A stretch of 64,000 bases of DNA from Catellatospora sp. TT07R-123 (GCF_018327705.1 NZ_BNEM01000002.1:1612001-1676000), one strand, 5' to 3'. Shown: positions 53,826 to 63,720, numbered from the stretch's first letter. Notes: generated from the letters alone by a model not told the origin. Program-made: numbers and translations.

Positions 53826-54542
53826 TCAGTCCGCGACGCGGAACCACCAGGTCTCGCGCTCGTCGTCCAGCAGCTCCAGCTCGTCGTCGTCGGGGCGGTA
53901 GCCGTCGGGCAGCGACACCGACCAGGCCCCGGTCCGGCGCACGATCTCGCGCAGCCGCACTACCGCTGGGATCGCCGCCAGGTCATCGGCCCACAGCGGC
54001 GTGCCGTCGACCAGCGTGCCGGGGCCCAGCGCCCACCACTGCGCGACCAGGTCCACGTCGCCGGCCTGCTCGGCGGCCGCCGCTATCTCGGCCACCAGCT
54101 CGATCAGGGCAGTACGGCCGGGCGCGACCGCGTCGGCGCCGGTCAGGCGGCCCGCGTCGACCATGCGCTGCCACAGGTCGGTGCCCGCCTCGCAGTACAG
54201 CCACGGCGGATCGACATAGCCGTCCTCCAGCCAGCCGCCGAACCCCTCGAAGTCGTCGGAGTCCTCGTCGACCTCGCGCAGCGCCTCGAAGTCGGCCAGC
54301 CCGTCGAGGAACTCCCGGCGCTCGGCGTAGTCGGGATGGTCCTGGAGCGCGAACCGGTACGTGTGCCGGCGGCGCAGCAGGATGTCCAGCACCCGCCCCT
54401 TGGTGTGCGAGCAGTCGAACCGGTCCTGGAACGCGTACAGCGCCGTGACCCAGTCCCGCAGCCGGTCGTCCTCACCAGGATGCCGCGCGTCCAGCAGCAG
54501 CACCGACTCGAACACCAGATCCTCGATGTCATGCATCGACAT
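53826..54542 (-). CDS. Acidic protein of unknown function
   Basis: A 238-residue, strongly acidic soluble protein starting MSMHDIEDLVFESVLLLDARHPGEDDRL, with EVDEDSDDFEGFGGWLEDGYVDPPWLYCEAG in the middle and DDDELELLDDERETWWFRVAD at the end. The family is not recognised. GGAGAGGG lies about eight bases before the ATG. It is the last gene of a minus-strand three-gene unit that begins with the frameshifted propeller gene, and it converges on the TIGR03086 gene. Confidence 0.72.
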   Translation of the reverse strand: MSMHDIEDLVFESVLLLDARHPGEDDRLRDWVTALYAFQDRFDCSHTKGRVLDILLRRRHTYRFALQDHPDYAERREFLDGLADFEALREVDEDSDDFEGFGGWLEDGYVDPPWLYCEAGTDLWQRMVDAGRLTGADAVAPGRTALIELVAEIAAAAEQAGDVDLVAQWWALGPGTLVDGTPLWADDLAAIPAVVRLREIVRRTGAWSVSLPDGYRPDDDELELLDDERETWWFRVAD

Positions 54543-54567
54543 GTCGGGCCCTCTCCACGTGTGAACG

Positions 54568-54900
54568 TCAGCGGCAGATCTCGGCGTGCAGTCCGCTGTA
54601 CGGGCGGCGCCGGTCGTGGTGGCGGTGCGTCCGGCCGATGCTGATCTCGGCGCAGCAGTGCGCGTCCGGCGTCACGGCCCGGTAGGCGGGGCTGTCCTCC
54701 GCCAGCTGCCGCACCTGCTCGGCCGGGAGCTCGAACGCCTCCCGGCTGCCGGTCAGCACCAGCGTGTCGGCCGCGACGTCCCACCGCACATGGTCCCGGA
54801 AGCCCTGCTGCCAGATCCGGTGGTGGTCGGCGACGGGCCGAGCACCGGCCACTCCTGCTCCGCGAGCCGCACCACGCTCCCCGTCCTCGATCCGAGTCAT
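54568..54900 (-). CDS. Small protein of unknown function
   Basis: A 110-residue protein beginning MTRIEDGERGAARGAGVAGARP. The region RDHVRWDVAADTLVLTGSREAFELPAEQVRQLAEDSPAYRA reads as coherent coding sequence, and the end contains AHCCAEISIGRTHRHHDRR with a Cys pair and several His that could bind metal. Its ATG overlaps the upstream gene stop by four bases (ATGA). No recognised family; it forms an operon with the propeller gene. Confidence 0.58.
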   Translation of the reverse strand: MTRIEDGERGAARGAGVAGARPVADHHRIWQQGFRDHVRWDVAADTLVLTGSREAFELPAEQVRQLAEDSPAYRAVTPDAHCCAEISIGRTHRHHDRRRPYSGLHAEICR

Positions 54901-56136
54901 CTTGACCGGTCACGTACCGCGTTGATCGCCGCCCTCAGCTGTAACCACGTCGGATCGGACGGTTCGGCGGCGGCCACCGCGTCCAGGTCGCTCTGCTCCC
55001 ATTCGCGGTCGCCGTCGGTCAGCGCGAAGTCCTCGTCCTCGTCGGGGTCCTCGCCGTCGGGCAGCTCGACCGTGGCCGCGACGAAACCCGCGACCGCGGC
55101 GCGTGCGGCGTCGAGATCCGGCACGACGGCGTCATCGCGTACAGCCAGAAGCAGCAGCCCACCGTCGCCGGTCGCGGCCACCAGCTCTCCGGCCGCCATG
55201 GTCGCCAGGGCCGTCAGGCCGACACCTGGCGACACCTCGTGCGCCGTCACGTCGTCGGCGTCCACGTCGATCCGGACGAGCGTCCCGGACGGCGTGGCGA
55301 CCCACAGCACACCGGGCCCCGCCCCGAACGCGATGTTGTGCCGCGACCAGGCGTCGACCTCGGCGTCGCCGACGTCCGGCCTGGCGAGCAGCTCCGAGAC
55401 CACACAGGTCAGTGACGGGAACTCGAACACCTGGAGGGTGTGCGCGTAGGCGTTGCCCCGGATCGCGAAGTGGCGGCCGTCGGCGCTGAACACCGGTGCC
55501 TCGTACCCGTCGACGTCGAGGATCAGCGCCCTGCGCAGCGCCCGCATCGCACCCGGCGCGACCTGCTCGTCGACGCTCGCGAAGACCCCCAGCGTCGCGG
55601 CCTGGTCGCTGCGGTATGTCAGCACCAGCCCGCCGCCGGGATGCTCGACGACGCCGGTGTCCCAGCGCGGGCCGACCCGGACCGTCCCGGTGCGTAGATC
55701 GACGCTGTCGGAGAACTCCCACGCGTCCTCGCCGCCGATCGACGAGGGCGACGCCCACAGGGTGCGGCCGTCCGGGCTGAACGCGAGATCCCGGTATGCG
55801 GCCCCAGCCGGGACGCCCGCGAGCGGGTGCACGCCGTCCGGGGTCCACGACGTCACGCCCTGCTGACCGGTGACGAGCAGCAGCGGCTCGTAAGGGTGCC
55901 ACGCCACAGCCGGCACCAGGCCGAACCGCTCCCACGAGTGCTGCGGGTAGGCGGGCGCGTCGGCGCCGACAGTCCCCCCGCTCGCGGAGCCCGGTCTCGG
56001 TGCGCTCCCAGACGTGGACCGCGGGGCGGGTGTCGTCCAGACCTGCCACCAGCGGTAGCCGAGGGTGGCTGACGAGCCGCTCGATCGGGGTTCCGGCAGC
56101 GGCGCGCGCCTGCGCCGACGTCTCGATGACAGCCAC
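54897..56136 (-). pseudogene. Beta-propeller (WD40-like) gene with a frameshift
   Basis: The gene begins at GTG 56136 (six bases after TACGGT) and reads VAVIETSAQARAAAGTPIER, then RPAVHVWERTETGLRERG. At a run of six C (six G in the coding strand) at 55974-55979 the frame must shift by one base, after which GTVGADAPAYPQHSWERFG and further blades (VAWHPYEPLLLVTGQQ, DLAFSPDGRTLWASP, PVFSADGRHFAIRG) continue to 54897, ending with an acidic tail. Total about 412 residues. With five G the frame would be continuous, so this is either a recent mutation or a sequence error. Confidence 0.65.
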
Positions 56137-56183
56137 GGCGACACCGTACGGGACAGGACCGACAGCCCCGGTAGAGTCGCCGG

Positions 56184-56648
56184 ATGGCGCGGGTGCTGGT
56201 GACCGGAATGTCCGGGACGGGCAAGTCCACGCTGCTGGCCGAGCTCGCGCGGCGCGGGCACGAGACCGTCGACACCGACTACGACGGGTGGACGCTGCCG
56301 GACGGCGACTGGGACGAGCCGAGGATCGCGGCCCTGCTCGCGGCCCGGAACCGGATCGTGGTGTCCGGGACCGTCGCCAACCAGGGCCGCTTCTACGGCC
56401 GCTTCGACCACGTCGTCCTGCTGAGCGCACCCCTGGACGTGCTGCTGCACCGGGTCGCGACCCGGGCCGCCAATCCCTACGGCTCGACGCCCGAGCAGCG
56501 CGCCGAGATCGAACGGTACTTCCACGAGGTGGTGCCGCTGCTACGTCGCGGCGCCACCCTAGAGCTGGACGGACGGCGGCCGGTGGCGGAACTGGCCGAC
56601 ACCGTCGAGCGGCTGCTCGGCACGCCAGGGCCGGTCAGAGCGCGGTAG
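56184..56648 (+). CDS. P-loop kinase (AAA/shikimate-kinase-like)
   Basis: A 154-residue nucleotide-binding protein: Walker A LVTGMSGTGKSTLLAEL, a DTDYDGW acidic segment and RxxxP-type motif HRVATRAANPYG. It belongs to the small adenylate/shikimate-kinase-like group often named AAA family ATPase; the phosphate acceptor is unknown. TAGAGT lies exactly six bases before the ATG (leaderless). Its end overlaps the convergent DoxX gene by 14 bases. Confidence 0.86.
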   Translation: MARVLVTGMSGTGKSTLLAELARRGHETVDTDYDGWTLPDGDWDEPRIAALLAARNRIVVSGTVANQGRFYGRFDHVVLLSAPLDVLLHRVATRAANPYGSTPEQRAEIERYFHEVVPLLRRGATLELDGRRPVAELADTVERLLGTPGPVRAR

Positions 56649-56997
56649 CTAGCCAGGCCGCGGCCGCGGCGAGGATGATCAGGGCCGCGTTGAGGCCGGT
56701 CTCCTTGACCTCGCCGCGCGACAGGTGCAGGCCGCCCGCGAGCAGCTGGAGGACGACGAAGCCGAGGGCGGCGGCGAGCGCGAGCGCCGGGGCGATGCCC
56801 GTCAGCGGGGGCAGGATCAGGCCGGCCGCGCCGAGGACCTCGACGGCGCCGATGGCCCGGACCGCCGGCATGGGGACCGTGTCGACCCAGCCCATCATGG
56901 GGGCGAGCTGCTCCTTGCTCTGGGCGATCTTCTTACCGCCCGCGTAGAGGTAGAAGAGGGCGAGCAGCCCGGCGGTGATCCAGTACGCGACGACCAT
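56635..56997 (-). CDS. DoxX family membrane protein (second in window)
   Basis: A 120-residue membrane protein with four helices: YWITAGLLALFYLYAGGKKI, AVRAIGAVEVLGAAGLILPPL, ALALAAALGFVVLQLLAGG and LNAALIILAAAAAWLA. This is the DoxX-like short form. GGAGG stands six bases before the ATG. It is divergent from an HxlR regulator, an association seen often in actinobacteria, where the regulator responds to reactive carbonyl or redox stress; regulation is inferred. Confidence 0.87.
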   Translation of the reverse strand: MVVAYWITAGLLALFYLYAGGKKIAQSKEQLAPMMGWVDTVPMPAVRAIGAVEVLGAAGLILPPLTGIAPALALAAALGFVVLQLLAGGLHLSRGEVKETGLNAALIILAAAAAWLATAL

Positions 56998-57100
56998 GGC
57001 GACCTCCGTTGGTTACGACTTGTTAGGAGGGCCATGATGGGTCACCATCGGAGGCCGTACAAAAGGCACAGCCGTGTGCCTGGCCCTGATCAGGAGCGCT

Positions 57101-57478
57101 ATGTCGGAGGACGAGAAGGTCTGCTTGATCCGCGGTGACGGCGGTCGCGCCATCCGCGGGATCCTCGACCGGATCGGCGACAAGTGGTCCGTGCTCGTGG
57201 TGGCGACGCTGCACGGGGAGCGGATGCGGTTCACCGAACTGCTACAGCGCATTCCGGGGGTATCGCAGCGCATGCTGACCTTGACGCTGCGGCATCTGGA
57301 ACGGGACGGGCTGGTCGGGCGTACGGTCTTCGCCGAGGTCCCGCCTCGGGTCGAGTACGAGCTCACCCCGATGGGGCGCACCCTGGTCGAACCGGCGGTG
57401 ATGCTCGCGGAGTGGGCGGTCGAGCACAACCCGGACATCGAACGCCACCACGAGGCGTACGACTCCCGAACTGACTGA
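57101..57478 (+). CDS. HxlR-family transcriptional regulator
   Basis: A 125-residue winged-helix regulator: ILDRIGDKWSVLVVATLHGERMRFTELLQRIPGVSQRMLTLTLRHLERDGLV is the diagnostic core, with PRVEYELTPMGRTL as the wing. One Cys (KVCLIRG) sits at the N terminus as in redox-sensing members. ATG at 57101 follows AGGAG; a GTG at 57074 is possible. Divergent from the DoxX gene and immediately upstream of the CRISPR leader. Confidence 0.9.
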   Translation: MSEDEKVCLIRGDGGRAIRGILDRIGDKWSVLVVATLHGERMRFTELLQRIPGVSQRMLTLTLRHLERDGLVGRTVFAEVPPRVEYELTPMGRTLVEPAVMLAEWAVEHNPDIERHHEAYDSRTD

Positions 57479-57667
57479 GCCCGGTCTCCTTCGAGCAGCG
57501 TGGTGGTGCACGGGGCTGCCACTGCCTATGCTTCGTACGTGGGTGAGCGTGCAGTCCGACGGTGTAAGCGAGACCTTTCGGCGACTCGCGTTGCCAGGGC
57601 GCGGTCGACGAGAATGCAAGTGAACGAAATCCTCCTTCTTGATCTCTAAAGCACCTGCTCAAGAAGT
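57479..57667 (+). promoter_or_regulatory. CRISPR leader region
   Basis: The 189 bases before the first repeat hold no gene. The last 50 are less GC-rich (AACGAAATCCTCCTTCTTGA, then CTCTAAAGCACC), as expected of a leader. The repeat orientation and the altered repeats towards the right end also put the leader here. Confidence 0.6.
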
Positions 57668-60600
57668 CTGCTCCCCGCGCATGCGGGGGTGATCCGACGC
57701 GGCGTCCCCCGTCGCCGCAGGGCCCGCCCTGCTCCCCGCGCATGCGGGGGTGATCCGTTGTGGCCATTCAACCCGGGCGAACATTACGCCTGCTCCCCGC
57801 GCATGCGGGGGTGATCCCACCAGCCCGCCGAACCCGTCACGGGCGACACGCTGCTCCCCGCGCATGCGGGGGTGATCCCGACACGTACCCCAATGCCTAT
57901 CCGGGGTATGTCTGCTCCCCGCGCATGCGGGGGTGATCCCGGGCTCGTGTTGATGCTGTCACCGGAGTGCCGCTGCTCCCCGCGCATGCGGGGGTGATCC
58001 CGTGAGGCACCATTCAACGCCCGTTATCTCTCACTGCTCCCCGCGCATGCGGGGGTGATCCGTACCTCGCGCGTCAGCCGACGACACCTGATGACTGCTC
58101 CCCGCGCATGCGGGGGTGATCCCGTGATCGCGAACCGCCGCCGGGACAACTGGCGCTGCTCCCCGCGCATGCGGGGGTGATCCCGCCCCGGAGGACCCCA
58201 GCGACTGGGAGGAGTCCTGCTCCCCGCGCATGCGGGGGTGATCCCAGGTCCTCCACGGCACCCTCACCCAGCCACTCCTGCTCCCCGCGCATGCGGGGGT
58301 GATCCCATGACGGTCAACTCGGCCGAGGAACGGGCGGCCTGCTCCCCGCGCATGCGGGGGTGATCCCCCTCAGGCAGTCATTGCCGTGGAAACCGACGCC
58401 TGCTCCCCGCGCATGCGGGGGTGATCCGACTATCCGTGCTACCACTGCGGAACAGGCGCACTGCTCCCCGCGCATGCGGGGGTGATCCCGGAGAGCGCAA
58501 TGGAAAGCGGAGAAGCGGCCACTGCTCCCCGCGCATGCGGGGGTGATCCCGTGATCTGCCGCGTGGCGACGCCGGAGACGGTCTGCTCCCCGCGCATGCG
58601 GGGGTGATCCTGGGCCAGCTCGTCGCGCACCTCCTTCTGGGTCTGCTCCCCGCGCATGCGGGGGTGATCCGTCTAGGCATTCCCGCGTACCTAGACTTGC
58701 TCCCTGCTCCCCGCGCATGCGGGGGTGATCCGCCACCACAGCGCGATGGCGTGCCCGCCGACCACTGCTCCCCGCGCATGCGGGGGTGATCCAGCGCCGG
58801 AACGCTGTACCGCCGATACGCCCGTCTGCTCCCCGCGCATGCGGGGGTGATCCTATGATGCTGCGAGATGTTGACGTAAAGACGCTCTGCTCCCCGCGCA
58901 TGCGGGGGTGATCCCGGTTACCAGCTTTACCTGATGAACAAGTGGGGCTGCTCCCCGCGCATGCGGGGGTGATCCCGCCATCATGATGCCCAGGGCCGGG
59001 CCGCGGCGCTGCTCCCCGCGCATGCGGGGGTGATCCCGCACAGGTCACCATGCCGGACTCTATGCGGTGCTGCTCCCCGCGCATGCGGGGGTGATCCGTC
59101 ATCGGGGACGGCTGGCTGATCTACGACCCGCTGCTCCCCGCGCATGCGGGGGTGATCCGTTCGATCCGACTGAGCGCATCACCCAGGGCTGCTGCTCCCC
59201 GCGCATGCGGGGGTGATCCGGTATGCCCAGCCCAGGCCGCGCGCACGTGGCCCTGCTCCCCGCGCATGCGGGGGTGATCCCAGCGCACCCCCGCCGGTAG
59301 ACCCTGCTAAGCCCTGCTCCCCGCGCATGCGGGGGTGATCCCATCGACTGATGGGGGCCGCGCTGTCGAGCACGCTGCTCCCCGCGCATGCGGGGGTGAT
59401 CCGCTTGCCGCCCAGGTGGCCGGGGTCGCGGACCGCTGCTCCCCGCGCATGCGGGGGTGATCCCGACCTCGGCGCCGGGGCCACGCCGGAACAGGTCTGC
59501 TCCCCGCGCATGCGGGGGTGATCCCCAGGCCGCCTCGTCGAACACCGTCTTGGATCCCTGCTCCCCGCGCATGCGGGGGTGATCCCCCGGGGCGCTCGTA
59601 GGAGTTGCAGCAGCGCAGCTGCTCCCCGCGCATGCGGGGGTGATCCCGACTCGTGGAGTGCGGCGAGGTCGGTGCGCAGCTGCTCCCCGCGCATGCGGGG
59701 GTGATCCCGAATCCGCGGTCGGCACCCCCGTGACGGTCGACTGCTCCCCGCGCATGCGGGGGTGATCCTCCGCCCTGCGGGTACCAGCGCAGGTGACCGG
59801 CCTGCTCCCCGCGCATGCGGGGGTGATCCCGGCTGGACCGTCCAGCCGCACAAGGCGCCGCTCTGCTCCCCGCGCATGCGGGGGTGATCCGTTGTACCGG
59901 CCGCCGACGTCGTCGCGCCGGTCCTGCTCCCCGCGCATGCGGGGGTGATCCGTCGGGCGATGGGTTGGCGATCGCCGGGATGCTCTGCTCCCCGCGCATG
60001 CGGGGGTGATCCCGCCGCCGTCGAGGTTTTGAACTGGTGCGCCGACTGCTCCCCGCGCATGCGGGGGTGATCCGCGCTTCGGGCGCGACCGGGCGCGCAT
60101 GCTGGCCTGCTCCCCGCGCATGCGGGGGTGATCCCGCCGCCGTCGAGGTTTTGAACTGGTGCGCCGACTGCTCCCCGCGCATGCGGGGGTGATCCGCGAC
60201 CTGATGGAGCTGAACGGCTGGGAGTCCCCTGCTCCCCGCGCATGCGGGGGTGATCCGACCCCGTTCGACCTGATGAAACTGCCCGTCTGCTGCTCCCCGC
60301 GCATGCGGGGTGATCCCTCGACCTGCTTGCGGAGGCCTTCGAGTAGGCCCTGCTCCCCGCGCATGCGGGGGTGATCCCCACCTCATGATGGTCGGTCGGC
60401 TGGAGCTGGCCTGCTCCCCGCGCATGCGGGGGTGATCCCTCGCATGCCTGCGAGGGGCGGCCGAGCTGGGGCTGCTCCCCGCGCATGCGGGGGTGATCCG
60501 GTCTGAAGGTTCACGTCTTCGACGGTCAGGTTCTGCTCCCCGCGCATGCGGGGGTGATCCTCCGCGGGTACTGGCCGCTGATGGTCTTCCAGACTGCTCC

Positions 60601-61899
60601 CCGCGCATGCGGGGGTGATCCGCGCTACCACTCCCAGTACGGCGGCACCGACTGCTGCTCCCCGCGCATGCGGGGGTGATCCTTCGGAGTACATCCGGAA
60701 GTTCGTGACGGAGAACTGCTCCCCGCGCATGCGGGGGTGATCCGCCGCGGATGTCCCCCGGTCATCTGTTGAAGATCTGCTCCCCGCGCATGCGGGGGTG
60801 ATCCCCGTCCGGGCTGTAAACAGTTCCTTCGGGTCACCTGCTCCCCGCGCATGCGGGGGTGATCCCGCCGCGAAGCAGACGCGCTTCAACCGCGACCGCT
60901 GCTCCCCGCGCATGCGGGGGTGATCCCGAGCGCGACGGGTTCAGCGCGCGCGGCATCATCTGCTCCCCGCGCATGCGGGGGTGATCCCGCCACCCGAACC
61001 ATCCGTCACCCATCCGTCAACTGCTCCCCGCGCATGCGGGGGTGATCCGTCGGCGATGGTGCGCGTCACGCACCCCGTTCTGCTCCCCGCGCATGCGGGG
61101 GTGATCCGGGCCAGGCCGAGACGCAGGCGGTCGCGGTTCACTGCTCCCCGCGCATGCGGGGGTGATCCGTGGATGCCCGTCGACCAGCTGCACGTGAACG
61201 CCTGCTCCCCGCGCATGCGGGGGTGATCCGTGACGAGACGCCCCCGTCCGACCCAGATCGACCTGCTCCCCGCGCATGCGGGGGTGATCCGTCGGGCCGC
61301 GTAAGCCCCCGAGCAGCACCAGACTGCTCCCCGCGCATGCGGGGGTGATCCCTGCGCCGTGCCGGACGTGCCGCCGGCCGCGGTCTGCTCCCCGCGCATG
61401 CGGGGGTGATCCTCGGCCGGGCTCATGGCTGCGCTGGAGCTGGAGCTGCTCCCCGCGCATGCGGGGGTGATCCCCCTTCTCCTCCGTCTTGCGGAGCTGG
61501 GCCGCGCTGCTCCCCGCGCATGCGGGGGTGATCCCGGTGGCACAGATGACAAGCAAGGCGGAAAGACCTGCTCCCCGCGCATGCGGGGGTGATCCGTCAC
61601 GACGCTATCGATACAGCTATGACGGCGGCTGCTCCCCGCGCATGCGGGGGTGATCCGGAGGACGCGCCCTGGAGCTGGATCCAGTCGTTCTGCTCCCCGC
61701 GCATGCGGGGGTGATCCCCGGCACAACATCATCCGTGGCCTGGTTCGTCTGCTCCCCGCGCATGCGGGGGTGATCCTGGCCTATGGGTGGAGAATCCTAG
61801 CCCGAAACCCTGCTCCCCGCGCATGCGGGGGTGATCCCGCTCAGTGGCTCGCGTCCGGGGTCGCGTGGCTCTGCTCCCCCGCGCATGCGGGGGTGATCC
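57668..61899 (+). CRISPR. Type I-E-like CRISPR array, 70 repeats and 69 spacers
   Basis: I counted 70 repeats from 57668 to 61899. The 28-base repeat begins CTGCTCCCC and ends GGGGGTGATCC, with a CCCCGC/GCGGGG stem around GCAT; this matches type I-E repeats of actinobacteria. Spacers are 33 bases (61-base period), except one of 32 (after 58583) and two of 31 (after 61021 and 61690). Two repeats are altered: the one at 60290 lacks a G and the last, at 61871, has an extra C. One spacer occurs twice (60013-60045 and 60135-60167). No cas gene is in the window. Open frames across the array, rich in HARGA and ITPACAGSS, are artefacts. Confidence 0.98.
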
Positions 61900-61998
61900 G
61901 CGAAGCGGCTCGGCCAGGGTCCCCACATCCGTCGTCGACGAAGTCCCACGCCTCAGACTCCCGGGCAGGCCGCCCCGAAGTGGCAGAGGTGCGCCAAC
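61900..61998. other. Array trailer end
   Basis: About 100 bases between the last repeat and the split membrane-protein gene. No gene or further repeat is visible. Confidence 0.5.
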
Positions 61999-62017
61999 TT
62001 ACTCACTTGGCGCACCT
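61987..62017 (-). terminator. Hairpin over the stop codon of the split gene
   Basis: AGGTGCGCCAA (61987-61997) and TTGGCGCACCT (62007-62017) form a perfect 11-bp stem with the TAA of the minus-strand gene (62001-61999) in the loop. No T-run follows. Confidence 0.55.
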
Positions 62018-62205
62018 TCGCGGGCTTCCTGCTTGTCGTCCACGACTTTCTCGGCGACCGGGTTCAAGCCCATGGAGGCAGAGTTCTGCTTGCGGCCCGA
62101 GACGCGCTTCGAAACAAGCCCCCACGGGTCGAGCTTCCAGACCGCGACGCCAGCCGCCACGCCGACGGCACCCACAGCAACGCTGATCGCCACGCCCTTC
62201 TTTAG

Positions 62206-63605
62206 TACGGCAGTCACGTTTGGCTGCTGGGCTGCTGTAACTCGCGTCTGCGGTAATGACTGGTTCGGGCGAGGGCTTGGTGTCGGCGTCGCCAGTAGGA
62301 CCAGCGCAGCAGATGGGCGATGTCGGGTGGTCGGTGGTACAGCGCGTTGATCAGGCGCCGGGTCTCGGCGACGGTCAGGGCGACCATCTCGCTCGTGGTG
62401 GTGCTGGCCACGGCCAGGGTGGTGAGGGTCAGGACGGCCAGGGCCAGCATCGCCAAGATGGTGAAACGGTGCCAGGAAGTCCAGTTCCGGCACTGGTACT
62501 GGTCCAGGCCGACCTGCCCCTTGGCGATCTGGAACGTCTCCTCGACCGTCCACCTGCTGCCGGCGACCCGGACCAGGGTTCTCAGCGGTGCCGGTCGCGG
62601 GGTCCAGCAGCGGTAGAACGCGAGGTCGCCGTCGCTGTTGCGGCGGATGAGCAGGCTGTGCAGGCCAGGCCCGTCGTCGTGGACACCGACCCAAGCCCAG
62701 TCGTAGAACCGCTCACCTTTGGACCCGGGTCCGCAGCTGCGCCGCTGCCAGGCCAGCTCCGACAGCCAGGACTCGGTCACGTCGACGCGTTCTCTGACCA
62801 CGGTGGTGACCTGGGCGTAGTGGTTGCGGGCCACGGCCAGGACGTAGCCGATGCCCAGCTCACGCAGCCGTTGCCGTAGGGCCGGGTCACGGCCGTATGC
62901 CTCATCAGCCGTGACGAAGCCAACCTGGACTCCGGCGGCGACCGCCGCGTCGATCATCTGCACGGCAAGGGCAGGCTTGGTCGCGAACTCCAGGTCGACC
63001 GGGATGCCCGCCTGCCGGCAGCGGTCGGGGTCGGCGGTCCACGACTTGGGCACGTACAACCTGCGGTCGACCAGCGCCCGACCGTGCGGCGAGGCGTAGG
63101 CCAGGAACACCGCGACCTGGCTGTTCTCGATCCGCCCGGCGGTTCCGCAGTACTGGCGCTGCACCCCGACCGAGCGCAAGCCTTTCTTCAAGAACCCGGT
63201 CTCGTCGACCACCAGGACCGCGTCCGGGTGCGCCAACCCGCCGACCACGACGCTGCGCAGATCAGCGGCCACCGCCTCGGCGTCCCACACCGCCTCCCGC
63301 AGCAGCCGCTGCATCCGCGAGGGCCGTTCGTGCCCGGCCGCCTCGGCCAACTGCCAGCAGTTCTTCCTGTCGACTCCTGCCATCAGCGCCCGCACGAAGT
63401 CCCTGGCCACCAGCCGCGGCTCGACCCGCGTGAACCGGACCGCGATCCGGCCCATCACCTCGTCGAACACCCGCGACGCGGCAGGCCCTACGCTATGCGC
63501 AGCGGCCACCGTCTTGCTTATTGACTTGTCCACAACATTCGATGATCAGACGGTGGCCGCCCTCACGCATCCGGGCAGCTCAGAGCACGAACCGGCACTG
63601 CCGTA
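62206..63605. mobile_element. IS701-family insertion sequence, complete, 1400 bp
   Basis: Ends TACGGCAGT (62206-62214) and ACTGCCGTA (63597-63605) are 9-bp terminal inverted repeats. It is flanked by the 4-bp direct repeat TTAG (62202-62205 and 63606-63609), which fits the YTAR target of IS701 elements. One transposase gene fills it. The transposase stop codon overlaps the last base of the left terminal repeat. Confidence 0.92.
62214..63533 (-). CDS. IS701-family DDE transposase
   Basis: A 439-residue transposase with the DDE_5-type fold. The N-terminal part is AVRFTRVEPRLVARDFVRALMAGVDRKNCWQLAEAAGHERP; catalytic residues are expected in LVVDETGFLKKG, VGFVTADEAYGRD and the WTVEETFQIAKGQVGLDQYQ block, where the last Glu lies. 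All are intact and the frame is complete, so the element may be active. The GTG at 63533 is used as start. Only one copy is in the window. Confidence 0.94.
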   Translation of the reverse strand: MDKSISKTVAAAHSVGPAASRVFDEVMGRIAVRFTRVEPRLVARDFVRALMAGVDRKNCWQLAEAAGHERPSRMQRLLREAVWDAEAVAADLRSVVVGGLAHPDAVLVVDETGFLKKGLRSVGVQRQYCGTAGRIENSQVAVFLAYASPHGRALVDRRLYVPKSWTADPDRCRQAGIPVDLEFATKPALAVQMIDAAVAAGVQVGFVTADEAYGRDPALRQRLRELGIGYVLAVARNHYAQVTTVVRERVDVTESWLSELAWQRRSCGPGSKGERFYDWAWVGVHDDGPGLHSLLIRRNSDGDLAFYRCWTPRPAPLRTLVRVAGSRWTVEETFQIAKGQVGLDQYQCRNWTSWHRFTILAMLALAVLTLTTLAVASTTTSEMVALTVAETRRLINALYHRPPDIAHLLRWSYWRRRHQALARTSHYRRRELQQPSSQT

Positions 63606-63720
63606 TTAGGCCGCTCGCCTCGCCGATAGCTTCACCGATAGCTCGGCCGATTTCTTCGCCGAGGGCTAGGCCCTCCTCCAAGCCCGTGTTGTACCCAGCG
63701 CCCCACACCGTATTGCCCAT

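Larger units (their letters stand above)
61999..63720 (-). pseudogene. Small glycine-zipper membrane-protein gene split by the IS
   Basis: The 5' part runs from ATG 63720 (GGAGGGG six bases upstream) to the IS edge at 63606; the 3' part is 62205-61999. Removing the 1400-bp element and one copy of the TTAG duplication gives an exact 318-base frame of 105 residues. It starts MGNTVWGAGYNTGLEEGLAL, has glycine-zipper helices (GEEIGRAIGEAIGEASGLKK and ISVAVGAVGVAAGVAVW) and a charged tail ending AREGAPSE. Probably one membrane span; function unknown. The insertion must have inactivated it recently, because both halves are intact. Confidence 0.85.

Noticed and set aside
57659-61926. Long open frames across the CRISPR array (repeats of HARGA and ITPACAGSS)
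   Set aside because: They arise from translating repeats and spacers; period and composition show they are not genes.
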